From contig SCRM01000010.1 of assembly GCA_004298045.1 (NCBI GenBank), forward strand, positions 124,001-188,000: a stretch of DNA of 64,000 bases, written 5' to 3'. A program made the position numbers and the translations under genes. Below, piece after piece: positions 54,871 through 64,000 of this stretch. Position 1 is the first letter of the stretch; each line of letters opens with the position of its first letter. Origin of the DNA: Rhodanobacter sp. (GTDB lineage Bacteria > Pseudomonadota > Gammaproteobacteria > Xanthomonadales > Rhodanobacteraceae). The notes under the pieces were generated by a model. The model worked only from the letters and a program-made list of their open reading frames with translations, had not been told where the DNA came from and did not search any database.

Positions 54871-55899
54871 TCAGCTGTTGCCGAACAAGCCGTGCGGATA
54901 CTCGGGTTTGCGCTCGCGCGCCATCAGCGCCTTGAGCCCTTCGGCGGGCGTCACTTCGCCATGCAGCACGGCGCGCACACCGGCGCTGATCGGCAGGTCG
55001 AGGCCGCCGTGCTTGGCCGCGAGCCGTGCCACCTCGTCGGCCGCCAGCACGCTTTCCACCACCTGGCCGATCTCGCGGACCGCGTCGTCGATCGCCACGC
55101 CGCGGCCGAGCGCCAGGCCGAGCCGGCGGTTGCGCGACAGGTCGCCGGTGCAGGTAAGCACCAGATCGCCCAGACCGGACAGCCCGATCAGGGTTTCCGG
55201 CTTGGCGCCGATCGCCATGCCCAGCCGCAGCATTTCGTTCATGCCGCGGGTGATGAGCCCGGCGCGCGCATTCAGGCCCAGCTGCATGCCGTCGGCAATG
55301 CCGGTGGCCACGGCCAGCACATTCTTCATCGCGCCGCCCAGCTCGGCGCCCAGCATGTCGCCGCCGGTATAGGCGCGCAGGTTGGGGGCATGCAAGAGGC
55401 CGGCGAGGCGTTGCGCGCAGGCGGCGTCCTCCGAATGCACGGTAACCGCGCTCGGCAGTCCGGCCGCCACTTCGCGCGCAAACGACGGCCCGGTGATGAC
55501 CGCCGCCGGATGCTCAGGCAGGCGCTCTGCGACCAGCTCGTGCAAAAACCGCCCGGTGCCGGGCTCGAAGCCCTTGGTCGCCCACGCCAGCGTCGCGTGG
55601 TCGGCCAGGAGCGGCGCCACCTCATCGAGCATCGCCGCAAACGCGTGGCTGGGCACCACCAGCAACACGATGTCGGCGCCCTGCACGGCGGCAGCCAGAT
55701 CGGCCTGATACACCAGCGTGTCCGGCAACTCGATGCCTGGCAGGTAGCGGGCATTGCAGCGGCTGGCCGCCATCGCGGCGAGGGCTGCCGGGTCGCGTCC
55801 CCACAATGTGGTAGCGACGCCGTTGCGCGCCGTGAGCGCCGCCAGCGCGGTGCCCCAGGAACCGGCACCCAGCACCGCAAGGCGGATTGGTTCGGCCAT
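54871..55899 (-). CDS. gpsA: Glycerol-3-phosphate dehydrogenase [NAD(P)+]
   Basis: 342 residues; reduces dihydroxyacetone phosphate to sn-glycerol 3-phosphate for phospholipid synthesis. The dinucleotide motif is [12 protein letters not shown], with further matches in [30 protein letters not shown], the Lys and Asn of [16 protein letters not shown], and [23 protein letters not shown]. The C-terminus keeps [25 protein letters not shown]. It follows secB by 9 nt, the usual secB-gpsA order. Confidence 0.97.
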   Translation of the reverse strand: MAEPIRLAVLGAGSWGTALAALTARNGVATTLWGRDPAALAAMAASRCNARYLPGIELPDTLVYQADLAAAVQGADIVLLVVPSHAFAAMLDEVAPLLADHATLAWATKGFEPGTGRFLHELVAERLPEHPAAVITGPSFAREVAAGLPSAVTVHSEDAACAQRLAGLLHAPNLRAYTGGDMLGAELGGAMKNVLAVATGIADGMQLGLNARAGLITRGMNEMLRLGMAIGAKPETLIGLSGLGDLVLTCTGDLSRNRRLGLALGRGVAIDDAVREIGQVVESVLAADEVARLAAKHGGLDLPISAGVRAVLHGEVTPAEGLKALMARERKPEYPHGLFGNS

Positions 55900-55908
55900 G
55901 CGACCGAC

Positions 55909-56421
55909 TCAGCTGTTGAGCGTGGCCGGCGCGTCGCCGCCGCTGGTCATGCGCCGCAGCTGTTCGGCATACAGCGCATCGAAGTTGATCGGCTGCAGCA
56001 GGAACGGTGGGAAACCGCCCTCCAGCACCATCGAGGAGATGATCTGGCGCGCATACGGGAACAACAGGTTCGGGCAGTAGCTGCCGATCACGCCGGCGCG
56101 ATCCTCGTTGCTGAACCCGGCAATGCCGAACAGGCCGGCCTGCTCCACCTCGGCAAGATAAGCCGTGTGTTCGCCCAGCGTGCAGGTGAGCGTGACGCTG
56201 AGCACCACCTCGTAGAGGTCGTTGCCCAGGTCCATTGCCTTGTGCCCGAGGTTCAACTGCACCTGTGGCGCCGGCTGGCTGCCCTCGCCGCTGAATTCCT
56301 GGAAAATTTTCGGCGCGCCCGGCACCTCGAAGGAGACGTCCTTCACGTAGATCTTCTGCAGGACGAGCTGCGGCGCGGTGCCCTGCGCGCTGGCCTGGCC
56401 GTTGGTGGCGACTTCTGCCAT
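55909..56421 (-). CDS. secB: Protein-export chaperone SecB
   Basis: 170 residues, slightly longer than E. coli SecB because of a short Ala/Gln-rich N-terminus. Conserved parts are [50 protein letters not shown], and [21 protein letters not shown] with the following [14 protein letters not shown]. It holds precursor proteins unfolded and passes them to SecA as a tetramer. The ATG at 56421 starts MAEVATNGQ; upstream in-frame sequence to 56904 lies antisense to rpmB and is rejected. It is divergent from rpmB across 292 nt with no other gene visible. Confidence 0.97.
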   Translation of the reverse strand: MAEVATNGQASAQGTAPQLVLQKIYVKDVSFEVPGAPKIFQEFSGEGSQPAPQVQLNLGHKAMDLGNDLYEVVLSVTLTCTLGEHTAYLAEVEQAGLFGIAGFSNEDRAGVIGSYCPNLLFPYARQIISSMVLEGGFPPFLLQPINFDALYAEQLRRMTSGGDAPATLNS

Positions 56422-56713
56422 GGGTATGCCTCGGTTGGGAATGGCGTCAAAAGAGCCTGATTGTTTCATACCTGCCGGCACGCTGCACCCCGCACGCGCT
56501 TGCGACCGGTCGCACGGGATTGCGCCAACGCCTGTTTTCAGTAGACAATACACAGCTCTTCGACATCGACCCGGGCCTTCCGGGGCTTCCGCCACGCGGT
56601 GCGGAATTGCGACGGCGATCCGTTTCACCCCTCCAGCATCGCGTGGCGCATGGCGCCGCTGGGCCGATGTCGCCCTGGCCAACGGGCGGTCAACGAATAC
56701 TACGGAGCTCATC

Positions 56714-56950
56714 ATGGCCCGCATTTGCCAAGTCACCGGAAAGGGTGTGCAGACCGGCAACAACGTCTCGCACGCCAACAACCGTACCCGTCGCCGCTGG
56801 TTGCCCAACCTGCACGAGCGTCGCTTCTGGGTGCCCAGCGAAAAGCGCTGGATCAAGCTGCGCGTTTCCAACCACGCGCTGCGCACCATCGACAAGAAGG
56901 GCATCGAGGCCGTGGTAGCCGAGCTGCGTGCCCGCGGCGAGAAGATCTGA
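56714..56950 (+). CDS. rpmB: 50S ribosomal protein L28
   Basis: 78 residues, full length. [20 protein letters not shown], the basic [18 protein letters not shown] and [19 protein letters not shown] are diagnostic. GGAG lies about 7 nt before the ATG. rpmG follows 10 nt later, the standard L28-L33 operon. Confidence 0.98.
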   Translation: MARICQVTGKGVQTGNNVSHANNRTRRRWLPNLHERRFWVPSEKRWIKLRVSNHALRTIDKKGIEAVVAELRARGEKI

Positions 56951-56960
56951 GGAGACCATC

Positions 56961-57128
56961 ATGGCCAAGAGTTCCAGTGACAAGATTCGCCTGATTTCCT
57001 CGGCCGGCACCGGCCACTTCTACACCACCAAGAAGAACAAGAAGAACACGCCGGAAAAGTTCGAGTTCAAGAAATACGATCCGGTCGTGCGCAAGCACGT
57101 GATCTACAAGGAAGGCAAGATCAAGTAA
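56961..57128 (+). CDS. rpmG: 50S ribosomal protein L33
   Basis: 55 residues: [20 protein letters not shown], then [23 protein letters not shown]. It has no cysteine, so it is the zinc-free (C-minus) form that bacteria keep for zinc shortage; it is the only L33 seen here. GAGGAGA lies just before the ATG, next to the rpmB stop. Confidence 0.98.
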   Translation: MAKSSSDKIRLISSAGTGHFYTTKKNKKNTPEKFEFKKYDPVVRKHVIYKEGKIK

Positions 57129-57162
57129 GACCCGACGCTTGGGCGCAAGCCGAAAGCGTTGT

Positions 57163-57193
57163 CGAAAAACCCGCCCGCGTGGCGGGTTTTTCG
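57163..57193 (+). terminator. Terminator of rpmB-rpmG
   Basis: A 13-bp stem (57163-57175 with 57181-57193, CGAAAAACCCGCC) with a CGCGT loop; the right arm carries five T. Confidence 0.94.
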
Positions 57194-57266
57194 TGTCCGT
57201 GCACCGAAGCCGCACACCGGCGTTATGGTGTTTGTATCGGGCATCGAGGCCCGGTCGGAGGTCGTC

Positions 57267-57788
57267 ATGCTCTCTCGCATCCTCGCGTACGCACTCCTGG
57301 CCACGGGCGCCCTGCTGGCTGCGCCGGTGCACGCTGCCGAGACCCCCGCCGGCAACATCACCGTCACCTACGAACATCCGGACCAGTTCACCGAGGCGCG
57401 CAAGCTGCGCGCGTTGGCGCCCAGCCGGCTGGACGATGGCTATCTGGCAACACTCAAGACGTTCATCGAAACCCGCGCCGGCAGGATGCTGCCGCCGGGC
57501 GACCACCTTGCCATCACGGTGACCGACATCGACCGCGCCGGCAGTTTCGAGCCGTGGCTGGGGCCGCGCCTGCAGGATGTGCGCATCATCAAGGACATCT
57601 ACCCGCCGCGGATCGACCTGCACTTTCGGCTGACCAATGGTGAAGGCAAGCTCGTGCGCGAAGGCACCCGCAAGCTGCGCGACCCCGGCTTCATGTACGA
57701 CACCGCCACGCGCTTCGGCAGCGGCAACCTGCGCTACGAAAAGGCCCTGCTCGACCGCTGGCTCGCGAAGGGGCCGGACAAGCTCTAG
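57267..57788 (+). CDS. Periplasmic DUF3016 protein
   Basis: 173 residues. Signal peptide (MLSRILAYALLATGALLAAPVHA) followed by the DUF3016 pattern: ITVTYEHPDQFTEARK, YLATLKTFIETRAGRMLPPGDHLAITVTDIDRAGSFEPW, PRIDLHFRLTNGEGKLVREG, and the end YEKALLDRWLAKGPDKL. This family is common in gammaproteobacteria and has no assigned role. GGAGG is 5 nt before the ATG. It sits between the rpmBG terminator and the terminator shared with the desaturase gene. Confidence 0.86.
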   Translation: MLSRILAYALLATGALLAAPVHAAETPAGNITVTYEHPDQFTEARKLRALAPSRLDDGYLATLKTFIETRAGRMLPPGDHLAITVTDIDRAGSFEPWLGPRLQDVRIIKDIYPPRIDLHFRLTNGEGKLVREGTRKLRDPGFMYDTATRFGSGNLRYEKALLDRWLAKGPDKL

Positions 57789-57810
57789 GCGTGGCGACCT
57801 TTTGAGGAAT

Positions 57811-57841
57811 GGGATGCGGGATATTGGGATTCGGGATTCGG
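57811..57841. repeat. GGGATTCGGGATT intergenic repeat, copy 2
   Basis: Imperfect tandem GGGATGC, GGGATAT, GGGATTC, GGGATTC units just after the DUF3016 gene. It matches the array after putA at 30114, and both lie within 30 nt of a stop codon. Confidence 0.7.
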
Positions 57842-57902
57842 CACAGCTGCTTGCGGCAAGTACCGGTGGTTCCGTGGGGTGGGCTTCGGCCAGACTCACA
57901 AA

Positions 57903-57930
57903 AAAGCGCCCGCCAATTGGCGGGCGCTTT
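57903..57930. terminator. Terminator of the desaturase gene
   Basis: A 12-bp stem (57903-57914 with 57919-57930, AAAGCGCCCGCC) and an AATT loop. On the minus strand it ends in six T; on the plus strand it is weaker, so it may act on both converging genes. Confidence 0.92.
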
Positions 57931-57952
57931 CGTTGCTACATAGCGCGTGGAA

Positions 57953-59146
57953 TCAGGCGCCGGCTGCCGCGTAACCCTTGAGCCGTTCGGCAAACTCCTG
58001 CAGCGCGCGGATGCCGCTTTCCTCGGCTTCGCGAATCCACTGTTGCAGGCCTTTCAATGCCTGGTCGGCGCCGCGCTGGTCGAGCAGCGCCGCGAGCCGG
58101 CTGCGGAATTCGCACACCACCTTGAGCTGCGGACGCTTGGACAGCACGGCCTGCAGCTTGCCGTTGCCTTCGGCATCCAGCCAGCGGCCGCCGTTGGCGA
58201 GCGCGCGGCGCAGGCGGCGCGGCACCGCCTTGAGGTTGTTGCCGGCACGCTGCGCTTCGCTGTGCAACGTCGGCACGATGACCTGGCGGTAGAAATCGGT
58301 CATCGCCTCGATGCGATGGGTCAACACGGCTTTCAGCGTTTCCGTGTCGGGCAAGGCCACGTTCGGGCGCACATTGAGCGTGGGTGCCACGCGCAGCACT
58401 TTGGCCAGACCGACCGCGCGCAACGCGCAGATCGCCGACCAGCCGATGTCGAACTCCCACTTGCGCAGCGCGAACTTGGCCGAGCTGGGAAACGCGTGGT
58501 GGTTGTTGTGCAGCTCTTCGCCGCCGATCCAGAAACCCCACGGAATGAGGTTGCGCGAGGTGTCGGTGGTCTCGAAGTTGCGATAGCCGGCCCAGTGGCC
58601 AACGCCGTTGACGAAACCGGCGGCCCAGAACGGGATCCAGATCATCTGCACCGCCCACACCGCGCCGCCGATCACGCCGAACAGGGCGAGGTCGATCACC
58701 AGCATCAACGCCGGGCCGAAATACGGGTGCCCGCCGTACACCTTGTGCTCGACCCAGTCGTCCGGCGTGCCGCGGCCGTACTTTTCCATGTCGGCCTTGA
58801 TGTGGCAGGCGTCGCGGTAGAGCGACACGCCATCCCAGAACACCTTGTTGATGCCGTACACGACCGGGCTGTGCGGATCTTCCGGGGTCTCGACCTTGGC
58901 GTGGTGCTTGCGGTGCACAGCCACCCATTCGCGGGTGACCATGCCGGTAGTGATCCACCCCCAGAAGCGGAAGAAATGCGCCAGCGCCGGGTGGAAATCC
59001 ACGCCGCGGTGGGTCTGGCTGCGGTGCAGGTACAGCGTCACGGTGAAGATCGTGAGCTGGGTGACCACCAGGAGATACACAAGAATGCCGGCCCAACCCC
59101 AGTGGGTAAGGCCGCCGGACAGGAAGTTCAGCACGCTATCGAACAT
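57953..59146 (-). CDS. Acyl-CoA/acyl-lipid delta-9 fatty acid desaturase
   Basis: 397 residues, an integral-membrane diiron desaturase with four or so helices. The three histidine boxes are present: HRSQTH (41-46), HRKHH (78-82) and HNNHH (213-217, in GEELHNNHHAFPSSAK). The region from about 285 is a soluble helical extension rich in Arg, Leu and Ala that classical desaturases lack but that I recall from related gammaproteobacterial desaturases. It introduces a cis double bond into saturated acyl chains, adjusting membrane fluidity with oxygen and an electron donor. No electron-donor gene is adjacent. Confidence 0.93.
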   Translation of the reverse strand: MFDSVLNFLSGGLTHWGWAGILVYLLVVTQLTIFTVTLYLHRSQTHRGVDFHPALAHFFRFWGWITTGMVTREWVAVHRKHHAKVETPEDPHSPVVYGINKVFWDGVSLYRDACHIKADMEKYGRGTPDDWVEHKVYGGHPYFGPALMLVIDLALFGVIGGAVWAVQMIWIPFWAAGFVNGVGHWAGYRNFETTDTSRNLIPWGFWIGGEELHNNHHAFPSSAKFALRKWEFDIGWSAICALRAVGLAKVLRVAPTLNVRPNVALPDTETLKAVLTHRIEAMTDFYRQVIVPTLHSEAQRAGNNLKAVPRRLRRALANGGRWLDAEGNGKLQAVLSKRPQLKVVCEFRSRLAALLDQRGADQALKGLQQWIREAEESGIRALQEFAERLKGYAAAGA

Positions 59147-59294
59147 CGACGAAGTACTCGGGCAAATGCACGGGGAGTTTAGGCGGGAAACGCCATACCA
59201 TCCAGCATGTTAAAGGGTCACGGTTCCCACTTTCGTTAAAGCGGCGGTGCTTACGGCGGTTGTGCGCAACGGCGCACCCACGGACAATCGCCGC

Positions 59295-60050
59295 ATGACC
59301 GTTGCCGCGGCAAACCCTGTCCTTCAGCTTGACCACGTTGGCCGCCGCCGCGCCGGGCGCATGGTGGTCGACGAGGTAACCCTCGAACTCGGCGCCGGGC
59401 AGGTGCTCGGCCTCCTGGGCGTGAATGGTGCCGGCAAGTCGACCACGCTGGCGATGATCGTCGGCGCCCTGCAGCCGGATATGGGTACGATCCGCATCGG
59501 CGGCAAGGACCTGACGGAGGAACCGATCGCCACGCGCCAGCTCGTCGGCTGGCTGCCCGAGCGCGCGCCGGTGTGGCCGGAGCTGACCGTGGCGGAGCAT
59601 CTCGCCACCCATGGCCGTCTGCGCGGTTTGCGCGGCACGGCATTGCGCGCCGCGGGCGATGCCGCGCTGGCACAGGCCGGCATGACCGAGCTGCGCCAGC
59701 GGCTGGCCGGCGCGTTGTCGCAAGGGCAGCGCCAGCGCCTTTGCCTGGCCTGCGCGCTGCTGCATCGCCCGGCCCTGCTGGTGCTGGACGAGCCGGCGAA
59801 CGGGCTCGATCCGGTACATGCCGCCGCGCTCAAGCAGACTATCCGCACGCTGGCGCAGGGCGGCACGGCCGTCATCCTGTCCACCCATCTGCTGGCCGAA
59901 GCCACCGCCGTGTGCGATCACGTGGCAATCCTGCATGAGGGTCGCCTGCGCCACGTCGGCGCCATTGCGGCCGGCGACCAGGCCGCGCTGGAACGCACGT
60001 TCTTCGAGATCGCCATGCACGGCGCCAACCCGGCGGCACGCGCCGCATGA
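59295..60050 (+). CDS. ABC transporter ATP-binding protein
   Basis: 251 residues. Walker A GVNGAGKSTT (Lys48), Q-loop region RQLVGWLPERAPVWPELTV, signature LSQGQRQRL in place of LSGGQ, Walker B LLVLDEPANGLDP and the switch His in STHLLAEA. The PERAPVWPELT form is that of ABC-2 exporters of the Gld/NatA type. It overlaps the permease gene by 4 nt, and a GldG-like and an auxiliary gene follow. Substrate unknown. Confidence 0.94.
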   Translation: MTVAAANPVLQLDHVGRRRAGRMVVDEVTLELGAGQVLGLLGVNGAGKSTTLAMIVGALQPDMGTIRIGGKDLTEEPIATRQLVGWLPERAPVWPELTVAEHLATHGRLRGLRGTALRAAGDAALAQAGMTELRQRLAGALSQGQRQRLCLACALLHRPALLVLDEPANGLDPVHAAALKQTIRTLAQGGTAVILSTHLLAEATAVCDHVAILHEGRLRHVGAIAAGDQAALERTFFEIAMHGANPAARAA

Positions 60051-60802
60051 ACTTCATCGCGATGTTGCGGCTGGAACTCCTGCGCCTGCGCGTGCGCCCG
60101 TTCGGCTGGGTGCTGCTCGCGCTCGGCATCGGCTGGCTGGGGTGGAATTTCACCTTGATGGTGGGCTCGTTCCTCGCCAGCCAGGTGCAGCGCGCAGGGC
60201 TGCCGGACAGCCCCGGCTACGTCGATCTGGTCGCCGTGCCGCTGCTGGGGGCGCTGGCGCAGCTCGCGTTCCTGGTGGTGCCGCTGCTGGGCATGTCCAC
60301 GCTGGCCGGCGAACGCCGCAACGGCACGCTGGCCGTGCTGCTTGCCAGCGGCGTGCCGGCGTCGCGCATCGTGCTGGGCAAGTACGCGGCACTGGTGCTC
60401 TGGCTGTTGGTCTGGCTCGCGCTGACGCTGGCGATGCCGCTGTCGCTCGCGCATGCAACGTCGCCCGATTGGGGCAAGCTCGCGGCGGCCACGCTGGGGT
60501 TGTTCCTGATGCTGGCGAGCCTCTCCGCCATCGCGGTCGCCGCCTCGGCGTTCACCAGCCACCCGGCGCTGGCGGCGGTGGTCGGCCTGCTGGTCGGGCT
60601 CGGCCTGTGGACGCTCAATCTCGGCGCGCAGCGCGCCGGCATCGATGACGGCGCGATCAACGCCATCGCCATGAGCACGCACGTGCAAAACCTCCTGCGC
60701 GGACTGGTTTCCAGCACGGATCTGCTGTGGTTCGTGCTGGTCATCGCAGCGTGCCTTGCGCTGGCGACGCGGCGCATCGCCACCGACCGGGAGCGCGGCT
60801 GA
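60047..60802 (+). CDS. ABC-2 type permease
   Basis: 251 residues, about six membrane helices. It starts MNFIAMLRLELLRLRVRPFGWVLL; a loop with TLAGERRNGTLAVLLASGV carries the E-R-x-G-T-L signature of ABC-2 permeases that contact the ATPase. Helices include LLVWLALTLAMPLSLA and LAAVVGLLVGLGLWTLNLG. It pairs with the ATPase (ATGA overlap) and with the GldG-like protein (1-nt TGATG overlap), so all parts are made together. Confidence 0.93.
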   Translation: MNFIAMLRLELLRLRVRPFGWVLLALGIGWLGWNFTLMVGSFLASQVQRAGLPDSPGYVDLVAVPLLGALAQLAFLVVPLLGMSTLAGERRNGTLAVLLASGVPASRIVLGKYAALVLWLLVWLALTLAMPLSLAHATSPDWGKLAAATLGLFLMLASLSAIAVAASAFTSHPALAAVVGLLVGLGLWTLNLGAQRAGIDDGAINAIAMSTHVQNLLRGLVSSTDLLWFVLVIAACLALATRRIATDRERG

Positions 60803-62151
60803 TGCGCTGGGCACGCCGTTTCGACCGTGCCCTGTTCGCCCTGCTGCTGCTCGCCGGCGCGGGCGCGCTGGGCTACCTCGGCAGCCGCCACGTGTGGATG
60901 GCCGACTGGACGGCCAATGGCCGCGTCAGCCTGTCGCCGCAGAGCCGCGCGATCCTGAAGCGCCTCGCCGGGCCGGTGGAAGCGGTGAGCTATGCCAGCC
61001 CGCGCGGCGACCTGCGCGCCAGCATCGCGGCCTTCCTGTCACGCTACACGCAAGCCAAGCCGGATTTCACCCTGCGCTTCGTCGACCCGCAGCAGGACCC
61101 GGCGCAGATGCGTGAACTCGGCATCGGCGTCGATGGCGAGGTGATCCTCCATTGGCACGGCCGCCAGCAACGGCTCACCGAACTTTCCGAACGCGACGTC
61201 ACCAATGCGCTGGAACGGCTCGTGCGCGGCAATGACCGCATCGTCGCCTTCGTCACCGGCGATGGCGAGCGCTTGCCGTCGGGCGACGGCAAGGCCGACC
61301 TCGGCATGCTGCTGGCGCCGCTCGCGCAAAGCGGCCTGCGCGCGGTGCCGCTGAGCTTTGCCCAGGTGCCGTCGGTGCCACAGGGCACCGATCTCGTGGT
61401 GCTCGCCAGCCCCACCGTGGCTCTGCCCGCCGGCGCCGTCGACGCGCTGGTCGCCTACGTGAAAGATGGCGGCAACCTCCTGTGGCTGCGCGACCCGGCG
61501 AACGGCGAGCTCGGCCTCGCGCCGCTTGCGAAGGCACTCGACGTGCAGGTGCTGCCCGGCGTGCTGGTGGACGGCGCCGGCGCCGCGCTCGGCCTGCACG
61601 ACCCGCGCGTGCTGGTGCAGGCGCAATACCCGCCGAACCCGATCACGCTGGGGTTCCAGCTCGCCACGCGTTTCCCGCAGGTGGCCGCGCTGGCGCGCAC
61701 CGGCGGCGACTGGACGGTGACGCCGTTGTTGCGTTCCAGCGCGCAAAGCTGGACGGCCTTCCACCCGATCGACAACGCGCACCCGTCCGCCATCCGCTAT
61801 GACGCCGCGGCCGGCGAGCTGCGCGGTCCGCTCGATTTCGGCTTGGCCCTCGCACGCCTGTCGCCCAGCCCGGACAAGCGCGAGCAGCGCGTGGTGGTGA
61901 TCGGCGACGGCGACTTCCTCTCCAACGCCTACCTCGGCGAAGGCGGCAACCGCGAATTGGGCGAGCGTGTCGTCAACTGGCTGCTGGGCGACGACGCGCT
62001 GGTGAACGTGCCCCATCGCGGCGTGCCCGACCGCGTACTCGCCATCGACCAGCGCACGCTCAACGCGGTGTCGATCGGTTTCCTTGCCGGCCTGCCTGCG
62101 CTGCTGCTGGCGGTCGGCGGGTGGATCGCATGGCGGCGCCGGCGGCGATGA
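60802..62151 (+). CDS. GldG-like ABC auxiliary membrane protein
   Basis: 449 residues with a transmembrane helix at each end ([18 protein letters not shown] and [22 protein letters not shown]) around a large extracytoplasmic region. It has [45 protein letters not shown], the DUF4350-like [19 protein letters not shown] and [20 protein letters not shown]. These are marks of the GldG family, which in Bacteroidetes joins an ABC transporter in gliding, and in Proteobacteria occurs in small ABC clusters of unknown cargo. Gliding itself is not implied here. Confidence 0.85.
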   Translation: MRWARRFDRALFALLLLAGAGALGYLGSRHVWMADWTANGRVSLSPQSRAILKRLAGPVEAVSYASPRGDLRASIAAFLSRYTQAKPDFTLRFVDPQQDPAQMRELGIGVDGEVILHWHGRQQRLTELSERDVTNALERLVRGNDRIVAFVTGDGERLPSGDGKADLGMLLAPLAQSGLRAVPLSFAQVPSVPQGTDLVVLASPTVALPAGAVDALVAYVKDGGNLLWLRDPANGELGLAPLAKALDVQVLPGVLVDGAGAALGLHDPRVLVQAQYPPNPITLGFQLATRFPQVAALARTGGDWTVTPLLRSSAQSWTAFHPIDNAHPSAIRYDAAAGELRGPLDFGLALARLSPSPDKREQRVVVIGDGDFLSNAYLGEGGNRELGERVVNWLLGDDALVNVPHRGVPDRVLAIDQRTLNAVSIGFLAGLPALLLAVGGWIAWRRRRR

Positions 62152-62633
62152 AACGCGCGGCACGCACACGCCTCGTGATGCTGGCCGCCGTCGCGACCCT
62201 GGTCGCGCTTGCCACCTGGCAGTGGCGGCACGACGCCGCGCGCGCACCAGGCACCTTGCTTGCGCTCAACCCCACTTCGGTCACCCGAGTCGCGCTCACG
62301 TTGGGAACCGCCGTGCCGCGGCAGTGGACGCAGCGGGACGGCCACTGGTACACCAACAACGGCCAGCGTGCCGACGATCGCTACGTGAATGGCCTCGTCG
62401 CCACGGCCGCCGCGCCGGTACTCGAATGGCGCGCACTGGCGGATTTCGCCCCGGCAAAGATCGGCCTCGCACCAGCGCAGTCCGTACTCACCCTGGACGG
62501 CCACGTGCTGCGCTTCGGCGCCATGTCGGCCACCGGCCCGCAATGCTACGTGCAGGTCGGCAACCGCGTCGCACTGGTCTCCCTGCGCTACCAGCCGCGT
62601 CCACCCGCGCCCAAGCACGTCGAGCTGCACTGA
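62148..62633 (+). CDS. Auxiliary periplasmic protein of the ABC cluster (DUF4340-like)
   Basis: 161 residues. One N-terminal anchor ([19 protein letters not shown]), then a periplasmic domain with [16 protein letters not shown], the strand pair [20 protein letters not shown] and [14 protein letters not shown]. The pattern is like a single repeat of DUF4340, often found after GldG in such clusters. Its ATG overlaps the GldG-like stop as ATGA, and its stop overlaps mutM by 1 nt. Function unknown. Confidence 0.75.
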   Translation: MKRAARTRLVMLAAVATLVALATWQWRHDAARAPGTLLALNPTSVTRVALTLGTAVPRQWTQRDGHWYTNNGQRADDRYVNGLVATAAAPVLEWRALADFAPAKIGLAPAQSVLTLDGHVLRFGAMSATGPQCYVQVGNRVALVSLRYQPRPPAPKHVELH

Positions 62634-63460
62634 TGCCCGAGCTGCCCGAAGTCGAAACCGCCCGGCGCGGGCTCGAGCCACATCTCGTCGGCCGCCGCGT
62701 CACCGCCGTCGTGCTGCGCCGGCGCAACCTGCGCTGGCCGATTCCGCGTGAAGTGGAAACCCTGCTGCCCGGCCAGCGCATCGACGCGGTCGAGCGCCGC
62801 GCGAAATACCTCCTGCTGCACACGCCCGTCGGCAGCGCGCTGCTGCACCTGGGCATGAGCGGCATGTTGCGCATCCTGCCGCCGGACACGCCGATCGGCC
62901 CGCACGACCACGTGGATATCGCACTTGCGCGCGGCGCCCACGAGGGCCCGCGCGTGCTGCGCTTCACCGACCCGCGCCGCTTCGGCTGCCTGCTCTGGCA
63001 GCCACCCGGCAGCGGGCATCCCCTGCTCGCTCACCTCGGCCCCGAACCGCTCACCGATGCGTTCGACGGCGACCTCTTGTGGCGCGCCTCGCGCGGCCAC
63101 ACCGCCGCGGTCAAAAGCTTTTTGATGGACAACGCGGTCGTGGTCGGCGTGGGCAACATCTACGCCGGCGAGTCCCTGTTCGCCGCCGGCATCGACCCAC
63201 GCCGCGCCGCCGGCCGCGTTTCCCGCGAGCGTTACGCGGTACTCGCCCGCGAAGTCAAGCGCATCCTTGCCTACGCGATCGAACGCGGGGGCACCACCTT
63301 GCGCGATTTCCTCCGCCCCGATGGTGGGCCGGGTTATTTTTTCCGCGAGCTGATGGTCTACGGCCGCACCGGCGAACCATGCAAGGTATGCGGCACGCCG
63401 ATCCGCCACACCGTCACCGGCCAGCGCTCCACGTTCTGGTGCCCACACTGCCAGCGCTGA
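62633..63460 (+). CDS. mutM: Formamidopyrimidine-DNA glycosylase
   Basis: 275 residues. Base excision of 8-oxoguanine and formamidopyrimidines. The N-terminal [17 protein letters not shown] has the catalytic Pro2 and Glu3; the conserved Lys lies in RRAKYLLLH; the helix-two-turn-helix has [23 protein letters not shown]; the C-terminal zinc finger is [12 protein letters not shown] and the final CPHCQR, all four cysteines present. It is coupled by TGATG to the ABC auxiliary gene, an unusual neighbour for a repair enzyme, so it may be co-expressed with that cluster. Confidence 0.98.
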   Translation: MPELPEVETARRGLEPHLVGRRVTAVVLRRRNLRWPIPREVETLLPGQRIDAVERRAKYLLLHTPVGSALLHLGMSGMLRILPPDTPIGPHDHVDIALARGAHEGPRVLRFTDPRRFGCLLWQPPGSGHPLLAHLGPEPLTDAFDGDLLWRASRGHTAAVKSFLMDNAVVVGVGNIYAGESLFAAGIDPRRAAGRVSRERYAVLAREVKRILAYAIERGGTTLRDFLRPDGGPGYFFRELMVYGRTGEPCKVCGTPIRHTVTGQRSTFWCPHCQR

Positions 63461-63475
63461 AAGTCGCCCATATAG

Positions 63476-63530
63476 GTCGGGCTTCAGCCCGACGGCGACC
63501 GCGCCAAAAGCCTCGTCGGGATGCATCCCG
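63476..63530. repeat. Intergenic palindromic repeats after mutM
   Basis: GTCGGGCTTCAGCCCGAC (63476-63493) is the reverse complement of the 4624 family unit with one mismatch. A perfect palindrome CGGGATGCATCCCG (63517-63530) follows and shares GATGCATCCCG with the copy at 12634. The pair may form one composite REP-like element. Confidence 0.65.
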
Positions 63531-63610
63531 CCCCACGGGCCTTGCGCACAAGGCCTCGGTCCGGCCACGGCGTAGCGCCCGTACAATGCACACTTCTCGA
63601 AGGACTTCCC

Positions 63611-64000
63611 ATGCGCCTCATCCTGTTTCGCCTGATCGCCATCCTGGAGATTGCCGGCGGTTTTTACGGCTTTGTGCGCCGGCTGCAGCAATTGCTGGCG
63701 TCGGGTTTTGCGCACGGGTCGATCACGGCGGTGCTGGCGCTGGCGGCGTATGCGTTCGTGCTGGTGGCGGGCGTGCTGCTGCTGGAAAACAGCGAGCGTG
63801 GTATCCGTTTTTCGCGCTGGGCGCAGCTGCTGCAGCTGCCGCTCATCGCCACGCCGCTGCTGAGCTACGCGGTGCACTGCGGCGGCTACGTCAACGTGTA
63901 TGCGCTGCTGCGGCTGCCGTTGGCGCCGGGCATCGACTGGCACTTTGGCAGTGAGGGGTTCGTGCTGGCGGTCGGTGGGCCGGCGGCGGCGCGGCTGGGC
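63611..64000 (+). CDS. Membrane protein of unknown function (3' end beyond window)
   Basis: Open from the ATG at 63611 to the edge, 130 codons. AAGGA lies about 7 nt before the start. The visible product begins MRLILFRLIAILEIAGGFYG and has hydrophobic helices (ITAVLALAAYAFVLVAGVLLL, and a stretch around LPLIATPLLSYAVHCGGYV), then a part ending WHFGSEGFVLAVGGPAAARLG. No family recognised. Confidence 0.7.
   Translation, partial: MRLILFRLIAILEIAGGFYGFVRRLQQLLASGFAHGSITAVLALAAYAFVLVAGVLLLENSERGIRFSRWAQLLQLPLIATPLLSYAVHCGGYVNVYALLRLPLAPGIDWHFGSEGFVLAVGGPAAARLG

Overview
The window is GC-rich proteobacterial chromosome. Several things point to the Xanthomonadales, most likely the Rhodanobacteraceae: the cox/ctaA/ctaB layout with DUF2244, DUF2909 and a SCO-like gene; a PutA without an N-terminal DNA-binding domain; a YcgL protein of Xanthomonas type; and secB-gpsA. 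This family-level placement is an inference from gene content and layout. I see no rRNA, tRNA, CRISPR array, insertion sequence, integrase or prophage gene. The region reads as vertically inherited core and near-core genome with one sugar-utilisation island.

Layout. 1-3.1 kb: heme genes hemD-hemX-hemY (minus strand, hemY cut by the window edge). 3.1-9 kb: two hotdog thioesterases, a lipoprotein, a YibN-like rhodanese, a ferredoxin-type reductase, the Ser/Thr kinase SrkA, and the ygiB-ygiC pair. 9-14.7 kb: small envelope proteins, a secreted peroxiredoxin, a universal stress protein and a CtlX-type amidinohydrolase. 14.8-18.7 kb: pyruvate dehydrogenase E1 (aceE) and a nucleoside hydrolase. 18.7-26.7 kb: a complete aa3 oxidase locus, ctaC-ctaD-(63-aa protein)-ctaE plus SURF1-(SCO-like)-ctaA-ctaB, from which the usual copper chaperone ctaG is missing. 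26.8-32.3 kb: putA behind a strong palindrome, a FadL-type porin and ycgL. 32.3-37.8 kb: a large membrane-anchored ankyrin protein and a Kef-type antiporter. 37.9-42.4 kb: glutaminyl cyclase, a secreted esterase, hemB and a kumamolisin-like S53 peptidase.

42.7-51 kb is the most coherent accessory unit: glucokinase, a HAD phosphatase, a LacI-family repressor, a secreted GH3 beta-glucosidase and a TonB-dependent receptor. The last two have matching GACAGCGCTG operator sequences upstream. The simplest reading is a LacI-controlled beta-glucoside uptake and hydrolysis regulon that feeds glucose to glucokinase. 51-57 kb: a hemerythrin protein, a SNF2 helicase, gpsA-secB, and rpmB-rpmG. 57-64 kb: a DUF3016 protein, an acyl desaturase, and a translationally coupled ABC/GldG-like/auxiliary-protein cluster ending in mutM.

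Three heme-related loci (hemDXY, hemB, ctaAB) and the oxidase they serve lie within 41 kb. Two intergenic repeat families recur, one palindromic (GTCGGGCTGAAGCCCGAC type) and one of GGGATTCGGGATT units. I found no clearly novel multi-gene defence or mobile system. The leads most worth following are the LacI operator pair, the putA palindrome, the missing ctaG with a SCO-like protein of altered ligand set, and the FadL insert.
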